From NCBI GenBank assembly GCA_027625095.1, contig JAQBXN010000074.1, forward strand, positions 1-40,417: a DNA stretch of 40,417 nucleotides. Direction: 5' to 3'. How positions within the stretch are numbered: position 1 is the stretch's first letter; each line of letters starts with the position of its first letter. The DNA comes from Planctomycetota bacterium. GTDB lineage: Bacteria > Planctomycetota > PUPC01 > JACPCR01. The notes beneath the pieces were generated by a model. The model ran no database searches, was not told where the DNA came from, and was given only the letters and a program-made list of their open reading frames with translations. Below, one piece after another: positions 34,610-40,417 of the stretch. Position numbers and translations under genes: made by a program.

Positions 34610-35122
34610 TTACTGCGCAACGCGAATGAGCGCCAATTCAGTGAGAGAAGAAACATCGGTGGGGTACAGGAGGAGCATCTGCAGAACCTGTTTTTCTGCT
34701 GCGGCCCGCTTTTTCTGAGCCAGCAAGGCCCTGGCGACGCGAAGATTGGCGTAGTAATTCCACTGGTCATGATCGAGTATTCTTTTGCCGCGCTCCTCTA
34801 CCTCTTCGTATCTGCCCTGGGCCATTAAGACGAGCAGGTAACCTAATTGCGCTTCAATGGCTGAAGGCGCTGCCGCGACGGCCTTGAGATAATTACTTTC
34901 AGCATTGGCGTAACGTCCGCTCTGATAATACAGCCACCCCAACCGCAGATAAAAGACATAATCAGATGTCATCGTGCGGTCTACACCTTCCATTTTTTCA
35001 ATGGCAGCCTTGTACTGTTGTTTCCACTGGAACTGCAGCGATTCGGCGAAAGGAGCGAGTGGGCTTTCACCAGCTTTCTTGCCTTGTGCCAGCAGGGACA
35101 AAAACAGGCTGTTTCTTTTCAT
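34610..35122 (-). CDS. TPR protein cut by an in-frame TAA
   Basis: The 170-residue protein contains TPR-type helices (LRLGWLYYQSGRYANAESNY, AQLGYLLVLMAQGRYEEVEE, LRVARALLAQKKRAAAEKQV). It ends at a TAA (34610-34612) in the middle of a repeat: the same frame continues for 29 codons (NDGGARELFFAVLTLDPENV onward, ending GLAEL) to a TGA at 34520-34522, and these complete a textbook TPR. Nonsense mutation, sequence error or readthrough are possible. The start has a strong site (GGAGG, 8 nt before ATG) and overlaps the end of the transporter-peptidase gene by 56 bp. The partner is unknown. Confidence 0.65.
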   Translation of the reverse strand: MKRNSLFLSLLAQGKKAGESPLAPFAESLQFQWKQQYKAAIEKMEGVDRTMTSDYVFYLRLGWLYYQSGRYANAESNYLKAVAAAPSAIEAQLGYLLVLMAQGRYEEVEERGKRILDHDQWNYYANLRVARALLAQKKRAAAEKQVLQMLLLYPTDVSSLTELALIRVAQ

Positions 35123-37196
35123 CTTTTATCCTCCGGAATTCAAAGTGGTCTATTTTCACAGACGCCAAGCCGAGCTTGGTATCGAGGGTGACTATGGCCT
35201 TTCTCTCAAACTGCCGTCCGCCGGGCTGGATCACAGCCTCAACGATATTAGAAGTTCGAAATTTTTGATTGACTTGTACTCGAGCAAAATCCGGCAGAAA
35301 CGCGCTGGCAAATCGAGCCAGCACACGTTGAAAGCCCGTGGTGGTCAGACCCACTGGAACGAAATCGCTCCACACCATGCCAGGTTTGTGGGCCAGCGGC
35401 AGGCGGGGCATGGCCAGGAATAGTAACGGAAGCCAGCGATCTCTTCCTTCAACTCTGTAGAAGTAGAAAGTTCCTTCGTGCTTTCCGAAATACAGGCGCC
35501 CCAGCAAGGTTTCGAAATAAAAAGTGCCGTCAAGCGCACTCTTTATCTCTAGCCGCAATTCGTCGATTACTTCGCCCTCCTTCAGGATGTCGAACCGGAT
35601 GACGTCATTGAGGAGGAAAGTCGTCATACCGTCGAGACGCTTATCAACAAAGAGCGGCTCTATTCTCCTCTTCTCGTCTGGCAGGTCGTTAGCGAAGTAG
35701 ATGTTGTCATCCACATAGGAAACAAAGGAGAAAGGGAGCGTTTCGGCCCCAATCTTGTCGCTCCCCTGAATCTGAATATGAAGGTGCGGCTGGGGGGAAT
35801 AGCCGGAGTTACCGCAGCGGCCCAAAATCGTTCCTCGTTCTACCCAATCGCCCTCGCTTACTTCGAGGCTCTCAAACTTGAAGTGTGAAATCTCCACATA
35901 AAACCCGCGGGGATCTTCCAGGATCACCAGATTGCCCCAGTTATTCGCTTCATCCACTTTACCGATGGGGTTATCAGGCAGATTATTGGTAACACGGATG
36001 ACCCGGCCACGAATCGGCGAGAGCACCGGTTTGTCGAAACAGTAAAAGTCATCGACCTTCTCACCCGTCCCTCGGCAGTTGTTGCCCTCTTCATCGACAA
36101 TCACAAAATCATACGCGTATTTATAATTGGCCTTATGCGTCCAACCAGAATCAAAGCCCTGCCATACCTTCCAGGGCCCGGAGAAAGGCAAATGCAGTGT
36201 TCGCTGCTGCTCGCCGTGGTAGCGAAGTTTGTCCGCCAGATGATTCTCGAGCGTCTCTTCCGGCGTCGCCCCGACACAAACGGCCATGCCTGAGTACCTG
36301 AGGATTCCCAAGACAAAGATAAACCCCAGAGATACCAGATTGAAGGGGAGCGTGAAGGCAGGAATGGTGTAGTACGACATGAACACTTCGATCGAATCCA
36401 AGACCAGGATCGACACCACGACAGCCACAGTGGCGATGAGGTAGCTTCTCGGCGAAGGGATGAGGTAAACGCCTCCAAGGGCCATCGCGATCAGGATGAA
36501 ATTGAAGCTCGCTATATCGCCGAAAGCCTGCTGAGAAGATCCCAGCAGCAAGGCCCGAACACCCGTGCCGACGTAATATCCCAATATCGAAAGAAAGAAC
36601 AGGATTCGGGAGTATCCGAGTACAAGCACGCAGAAGACCATCCCCACCAGAACACTTGGCAGGAACAGAATCGCACCGAACGATTCAAAGTAACCTGACA
36701 ACCACTGCGGCAGATGGCTGAAGAGATCACTGAGAAACTCTGGCGTGTAACTGGCCCTCGATTCCCAGGCGACCAGCAGATTGGAATACCGCCGAGAGGC
36801 AAGGTAGGTCAGCGAACTGCACAAGACGAACGGCAGGCTGAGGATTGGAAGACGAAGATATGTCGCGAAGATATTCGCCATCAGAATGGTCACCATGAAC
36901 GCCAGAATCCCTGCCGAGATCACAAAGAAGACCATCAAAGGGCTTACTTCAAGAATGTAACCAAGCGACAACCCGACCAGAAGGGGATTGTAGGTGTAGT
37001 AACCGGATTCGAGGTACACCGACTCCATCCTGATAAACTTGGCAAAAAGATAGGCCGCCACCACGGACAGAATCCCACACAGCGCCACAAAAGGGTTGAC
37101 AAGGGTCATCACGAAAATCAGCGCACCCAGCCATCCGCTCTGGAAGAAAAATATCTCTGCATAGCTGCAAAATATGGCTTTGAAGTGATCTTTCAT
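35067..37196 (-). CDS. Urea-transporter domain fused to M23 metallopeptidase
   Basis: The 709-residue protein has about ten membrane helices in residues 1-310 with two UT-family signatures, LPILSLPF (116-123) and PAFTLPF (279-285), as in urea channels whose two halves repeat. From about 335 a soluble part shows an M23 (LytM) peptidase: His354 and Asp363 in THKANYKYAYDF, His438 in ISHFKFE, and the HLH motif in QPHLHIQIQ (471-473). All zinc and catalytic residues seem intact. Residues 500-709 are a beta-rich region of unknown role. No urease genes are in the window. The peptidase part may face the periplasm and trim peptidoglycan; how the parts work together is unknown. Confidence 0.8.
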   Translation of the reverse strand: MKDHFKAIFCSYAEIFFFQSGWLGALIFVMTLVNPFVALCGILSVVAAYLFAKFIRMESVYLESGYYTYNPLLVGLSLGYILEVSPLMVFFVISAGILAFMVTILMANIFATYLRLPILSLPFVLCSSLTYLASRRYSNLLVAWESRASYTPEFLSDLFSHLPQWLSGYFESFGAILFLPSVLVGMVFCVLVLGYSRILFFLSILGYYVGTGVRALLLGSSQQAFGDIASFNFILIAMALGGVYLIPSPRSYLIATVAVVVSILVLDSIEVFMSYYTIPAFTLPFNLVSLGFIFVLGILRYSGMAVCVGATPEETLENHLADKLRYHGEQQRTLHLPFSGPWKVWQGFDSGWTHKANYKYAYDFVIVDEEGNNCRGTGEKVDDFYCFDKPVLSPIRGRVIRVTNNLPDNPIGKVDEANNWGNLVILEDPRGFYVEISHFKFESLEVSEGDWVERGTILGRCGNSGYSPQPHLHIQIQGSDKIGAETLPFSFVSYVDDNIYFANDLPDEKRRIEPLFVDKRLDGMTTFLLNDVIRFDILKEGEVIDELRLEIKSALDGTFYFETLLGRLYFGKHEGTFYFYRVEGRDRWLPLLFLAMPRLPLAHKPGMVWSDFVPVGLTTTGFQRVLARFASAFLPDFARVQVNQKFRTSNIVEAVIQPGGRQFERKAIVTLDTKLGLASVKIDHFEFRRIKDEKKQPVFVPAGTRQESW

Positions 37197-37209
37197 GCTT
37201 CAGTTAATC

Positions 37210-37226
37210 GGCACAATTTATGTGCC
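37210..37226. other. Hairpin just upstream of the transporter-peptidase gene
   Basis: GGCACA and TGTGCC form a perfect 6-bp stem with a 5-nt loop, 13 bp before the ATG. There is no T-run. It could influence translation start or separate this gene from the decarboxylase unit. Confidence 0.3.
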
Positions 37227-37279
37227 ATGGAGTTCTCTCAACGATGTGCCCCTATTCGCTTTTCCCCGGATTTTGCCCA

Positions 37280-38635
37280 CTACTGCCCCAATGCCAATCT
37301 TTCCGGCAGTCTTTCTCTCCGGTGGATATCAGAAAGATCCTCTGCCTCCCGAATCACATCCACCTGCCCTTCTGGCCCGATAAGGACACAGTTCGGGCGA
37401 TACTCAATGAACTGCATCCACTGCGTATTGTTGTACGCGCCCACAGGCGAAAAGGTCAGACGCGTGCCTCGTGACAGTGGCGGCAAATACACCCCCTCAT
37501 CCAAGACATCAATATTCATACAGAGAGGGCCATAGATGACGCTGTTCTCGTTGATGCCGCTCACCACCCGATCCACCTCGATATTGAATTTGTACCAATT
37601 GGCGGTGTGGAGCAGATTCACACCTGCATCCAGCACATAGGCACGCGTGCCATCCGGCAATCGTTTTGACGCAACCAGGGTGGAGACAAGATACCCCGCG
37701 TCATCCACCAACGCCCTGCCCGACTCCAGGATCAGCTTTGGAAAATCGCCCGGTCTTAGTGATTTCGTCAATGCCCTGGTTGCCTCCTCCGCGAATTCGT
37801 CAATAGGCGGGACGGCAATATCCGAAGCCAGATAGGAACTCTTCAGCCTGTTCCACGATGGAAATCCACCACCGATATCGATGTATTCCATCGAGAACCC
37901 GAACGTGTCTTCCATTTCGTATCCGAAGGCCACCATCTTACGCACCTGGATGGCGTAGCCTTGGGGCTCGGTGACAAAAGTCCCGATGTGGCAGTGAACG
38001 CCGTTCAGTTCCAGTTTACCTCCGTTAGAAATTCGTTTGACCGCGTCGTACGCCTGGCCGGACTCCAGATTAAATCCGAAGCGTGACCACTGCGGGTAGA
38101 TACCTGCGTCAAGATTGAGCCGGATCCCGATCCGGATGGTCTGGCCCAGTTTATCGGCAATCTGTTCGAGATCGTAAACCTCATCCATGTGATCGATGTT
38201 GATGGTGGCCCCTTCCGTCACCGCCTTCTCAAGAATTTCGAGCGATTTATGAGGGCCATTGAAAATGATCTGGTCCCCTGGAATGCCAAACGCTCGAGCC
38301 TTCTCGTACTCCATCTGCGAAACAACCTCCGCAATCGAGCCCTCCTGGTGCATGATGCCACAGATGGCCTGAAGATAGTTAGTCTTGTAAGACCAGCCGA
38401 ATACGACATTCGGATAGCGGGTGGAAAACGCGCTGTACATCTCACGATGTTTGCGACGAATCTCTCGCTCCGAATAGACATAAAGCGGCGAACCAAATTC
38501 GCCTACCAGGTCTTCGATAGGCACGTCTTCGATGTGCTCACGTACGCGGCGGGCGTAGGCAGGGCTGCGGCCGAATTTGTTCATCAGACCGCTCTGCAGT
38601 TTGTGGATGGCCGGTTTTTCGTAAGGCAATTTCAC
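37280..38635 (-). CDS. Fold-III PLP-dependent amino acid decarboxylase (LysA-like)
   Basis: The 451-residue protein has the alanine-racemase/ornithine decarboxylase fold. Lys84 (WSYKTN) binds PLP; HCHIGT (214-219), IDIGGGFP (252-259) and LESGRALV match the phosphate- and ring-binding motifs; Tyr401 (GAYNNTQW) fits the conserved C-terminal Tyr. The second active-site motif, usually CESxD, is CMNID (Cys372), so the Cys is kept but the surroundings differ from diaminopimelate decarboxylase. A different amino acid, possibly the product of the neighbouring ligase, is the likely substrate. Its ATG overlaps the stop of the ATP-grasp gene (ATGA). Confidence 0.8.
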   Translation of the reverse strand: MKLPYEKPAIHKLQSGLMNKFGRSPAYARRVREHIEDVPIEDLVGEFGSPLYVYSEREIRRKHREMYSAFSTRYPNVVFGWSYKTNYLQAICGIMHQEGSIAEVVSQMEYEKARAFGIPGDQIIFNGPHKSLEILEKAVTEGATINIDHMDEVYDLEQIADKLGQTIRIGIRLNLDAGIYPQWSRFGFNLESGQAYDAVKRISNGGKLELNGVHCHIGTFVTEPQGYAIQVRKMVAFGYEMEDTFGFSMEYIDIGGGFPSWNRLKSSYLASDIAVPPIDEFAEEATRALTKSLRPGDFPKLILESGRALVDDAGYLVSTLVASKRLPDGTRAYVLDAGVNLLHTANWYKFNIEVDRVVSGINENSVIYGPLCMNIDVLDEGVYLPPLSRGTRLTFSPVGAYNNTQWMQFIEYRPNCVLIGPEGQVDVIREAEDLSDIHRRERLPERLALGQ

Positions 38636-39672
38636 GGTGACTCTCCTCTGGTGGTGGCCGCCTGCAGCCTGTCCATGCTGGTGACCAGTTCATAGGTGTA
38701 GCGCACGAACAGCTTGCCAGCTTCGTAGTCCGTGCCGATTTCGTACGGAAGACCCAGGGCTCGGCGAACGATCCGAGCAGGAAGGTTGAGACCTACGCCG
38801 GTGGCGAGATAACACCAGGCCGGAAAACGTGGATTGATTTCGATGAGAAAAACATCTTCGCCCGAGACAATGCACTCCAGCTCAAACGGCCCACGCCACT
38901 TGAACTCATGGACGAGGCTGGCCGCAGCGTCAAGCATTCGTTCGTTCTTAACGGTAACGCCAGTCCACACTTTTCCTTGAGAGGTGATCCACATTTTCTT
39001 CATTCCAACCATCCCGAGCAGTTCGCCGTCTCCATCGCCAACGCCAACGACATTCAGTTCGTCGCCGGTCACCACCTGCTGGACAATGATCGGGTAGCCC
39101 CATTCCGCGACCAGTTTGTTGTAATAGCCAACCGCTTCCTGTGTCGTATAAGCGCGATAGGCTTGGTAATAGCTGCCTTTGACCATGACAGGCAGTTCAA
39201 TTTCTCCGATGGCCTCGACCAGTGCATCCACCGAATGCACGGCCCGCGTCTCGGGCACGCGGATGCGGATCTTTTCGGCCACTTCGACCAGGCGATCTTT
39301 GCCACGCAGGCGAAATTGTTCCTTAGTAGGCAGAAACGTCTTTATGCCTGCTTTGTCGAGTTGGTCGGCATACTTGATATACAGGGGCAGTTCCGCATCG
39401 AGATTGGGGATCACGAAATCGAGACCAAACGAATCCTTGATGTAGAGCAACCGGTCGATGTAATCCTGGCCCTTACCTGAGGGGTACGGCATCACAAAAG
39501 ATCGGTCGACGACCCAGTCCATATAGACACCCGGCTCCATCGCATCGTAGGCCAGGCCGGCGACCTGAACTCCGAGTCCTTCGTCTTCCTTCAGGCTTCG
39601 GGCAACCGCGACGCCTGGGCCCGGATTATCCACCGCGTTAATGCCGGATACGGCAACAAAAATCTTGTCCAC
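38632..39672 (-). CDS. ATP-grasp carboxylate-amine ligase
   Basis: The 346-residue protein shows the ATP-grasp layout: an N-terminal Rossmann-like part (residues 1-110), the ATP-binding Lys in PVMVKGSYYQAY, and the Mg2+-binding FLIEINPRFPAWCYLATG, like the carbamoyl-phosphate synthase and carboxylate ligase branch. Enzymes of this type activate a carboxylate as acyl phosphate and join it to an amine. It sits 8 bp after the PqqD-like gene and overlaps the decarboxylase by 4 bp, so all three are co-translated. Substrates unknown. Confidence 0.82.
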   Translation of the reverse strand: MDKIFVAVSGINAVDNPGPGVAVARSLKEDEGLGVQVAGLAYDAMEPGVYMDWVVDRSFVMPYPSGKGQDYIDRLLYIKDSFGLDFVIPNLDAELPLYIKYADQLDKAGIKTFLPTKEQFRLRGKDRLVEVAEKIRIRVPETRAVHSVDALVEAIGEIELPVMVKGSYYQAYRAYTTQEAVGYYNKLVAEWGYPIIVQQVVTGDELNVVGVGDGDGELLGMVGMKKMWITSQGKVWTGVTVKNERMLDAAASLVHEFKWRGPFELECIVSGEDVFLIEINPRFPAWCYLATGVGLNLPARIVRRALGLPYEIGTDYEAGKLFVRYTYELVTSMDRLQAATTRGESP

Positions 39673-39680
39673 AAACTACC

Positions 39681-39917
39681 TCAGTGGAGTCCAATGGCCT
39701 TAAGCCGGGTCTGGAAGTCCGAAATGTCCCGCTCGGCCTGCTCGGCTGTCACCTCAAATGCATCGACCAGGGACTCCAGGACTTCTTCATGGTCCTTATT
39801 CTCGCGAAGACGCTCAATGATGAAGAGCCCGGTCTTATTCAACAGAAAGCTGTCACCAGTCGTAGGGTCAAAGACAAAGCCCTCTTCATTGAGGGCCAGT
39901 TGGTTGAGTCTAGGCAT
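39681..39917 (-). CDS. PqqD-like peptide-binding protein (RRE)
   Basis: The 78-residue protein fits the PqqD family: ALNEEGFVFDPTTGDSFLLN (beta hairpins with the Asp/Thr/Gly turn), GLFIIERLRENKD, and the C-terminal helices (VLESLVDAFEVTAEQAERDI). PqqD and related RRE domains bind leader peptides of ribosomal peptides and present them to modifying enzymes. The ATG overlaps the end of the upstream 69-residue ORF by 8 bp. No radical SAM partner is present; the ATP-grasp ligase is the probable one. Confidence 0.8.
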   Translation of the reverse strand: MPRLNQLALNEEGFVFDPTTGDSFLLNKTGLFIIERLRENKDHEEVLESLVDAFEVTAEQAERDISDFQTRLKAIGLH

Positions 39918-40119
39918 AGGAAGTTAGGTTGTGATCGGTGGATAGTTGTTGGTCTACCACTTTTTTCTCTTCGTCTGAATCCGGAGCGTGAACTGTTCGC
40001 GAAGCGAAAACTGTCTCGTAGAACACCTCGTAGTTCCTAAGTGTTTCAAGCGGGTTTTTTCTATATCTGGGGTATCCGGTTGGCTCAAGTGCCCCCAAGA
40101 TGTTGTGGTCTAACTTCAT
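39910..40119 (-). CDS. 69-residue ORF upstream of pqqD-like gene; possible precursor peptide
   Basis: No family is recognised. The peptide has a Lys/Arg/Tyr-rich first half (GYPRYRKNPLETLRNYE) and a second half rich in Asp, Glu and Val (DSDEEKKVVDQQ), ending HNLTSYA. It overlaps the PqqD-like gene by 8 bp, which suggests coupled translation. It fits the size and place of a precursor peptide, but its first 35 bp overlap the transposase end, so it may instead be what remains of a longer gene after the insertion. The ribosome site (GGGAAA) is weak. Confidence 0.4.
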   Translation of the reverse strand: MKLDHNILGALEPTGYPRYRKNPLETLRNYEVFYETVFASRTVHAPDSDEEKKVVDQQLSTDHNLTSYA

Positions 40120-40417
40120 AAATTTCCCGCGCGGTTACCGGTCCGGAAGCTACGGCCTGCTGAATGAGCCTATAGAACAGCTTGCCACGCGATCGTGACT
40201 TCCTGCGGTTAAACCGAAATGTGAACTCGTCCAAGTAGTAATCCAAATGAGATGGACGGACGGCGCCCTGGTGCGTTCCAGCCAGCCATCGTTTTAGGAG
40301 TGACGCAATTCGATGGACTAATGGAAGAAGATCGTCGCCAACACTTGCCGATTGGTTTTCAATGATCCGTTTGTAGTTCTCCGATTTCAAAGGGTCATAT
40401 CCTTTCCAAGCATCAGT
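40085..40417 (-). CDS. IS1595-family (ISXO2-like) transposase, C-terminal part
   Basis: The frame is open to the window edge and begins TDAWKGYDPL. The stretch HRIASLLKRWLAGTHQGAV, YYLDEFTFRFNRRKSRSRGK and LFYRLIQQAVA is the very conserved end of the DDE domain of IS1595 transposases. About a dozen non-conserved residues follow. The rest lies outside the window. No terminal inverted repeat could be identified with confidence from one end. Confidence 0.85.
   Translation of the reverse strand, partial: TDAWKGYDPLKSENYKRIIENQSASVGDDLLPLVHRIASLLKRWLAGTHQGAVRPSHLDYYLDEFTFRFNRRKSRSRGKLFYRLIQQAVASGPVTAREIYEVRPQHLGGT

Overview
The window reads as chromosomal DNA of a free-living, respiring Gram-negative bacterium outside the well-studied proteobacterial groups. 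A type IV pseudopilin with a long C-terminal ectodomain, a pilT ATPase, HEAT-repeat and TPR lipoprotein-like genes, a terpenoid-cyclase-type toroid protein, a LuxC-like reductase and a urea-transporter/M23 fusion together suggest the PVC superphylum (Planctomycetota, Verrucomicrobiota, Lentisphaerota) or a neighbouring lineage such as Hydrogenedentota or Sumerlaeota. This assignment is inference; no rRNA, tRNA or marker gene here settles it. I found no CRISPR array, tRNA or rRNA.

Left part (1-10.2 kb): the end of an unknown gene, a LuxC-type acyl-CoA reductase, a secreted alpha/beta-hydrolase-like protein that has lost its catalytic residues, a pseudopilin with a PA14-like C-terminus, a HEAT-repeat lipoprotein, a GT-C membrane glycosyltransferase, pilT, a GHMP sugar kinase and a small secreted protein. 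This part looks like surface, pilus and envelope-glycan functions.

Middle (10.2-29.4 kb): one long minus-strand energy locus. In transcription order it is nuoA-B-C-D-H-I-J-K-L-M-N followed directly by atpZ-like, atpI, atpB-E-F-H-A-G-D-C, closed by a clear intrinsic terminator at 10174-10205. The NADH-oxidising module (nuoE, F, G) is missing from its usual place between nuoD and nuoH, where a pair of inverted REP-like hairpins sits instead. The ATP synthase c subunit looks proton-type. A candidate promoter with an overlapping palindrome lies upstream of nuoA. Complex I and ATP synthase could therefore be expressed together.

Right part (29.7-40.4 kb): minus-strand genes for a membrane-anchored alpha-toroid protein, a barrel-sandwich (RnfC/NqrA-like) protein of unknown function, a FHA-GAF-adenylate cyclase, a TPR protein interrupted by an in-frame stop, and a urea-transporter domain fused to an M23 peptidase. 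Upstream of these lies a tightly coupled set: a 69-residue ORF, a PqqD-like peptide-binding protein, an ATP-grasp ligase and a fold-III PLP decarboxylase. This set resembles a small-molecule or peptide-modification pathway and is the best candidate for an undescribed system. The window ends in the C-terminus of an IS1595-family transposase whose end overlaps the 69-residue ORF.

Several intergenic spots carry 7-bp tandem repeats of different sequence (GTAATAC type, ATTCAGG type, and possibly GGGTGAT type). One forms a 26-bp-armed inverted repeat inside the atp operon and another supplies the start codon of a gene.
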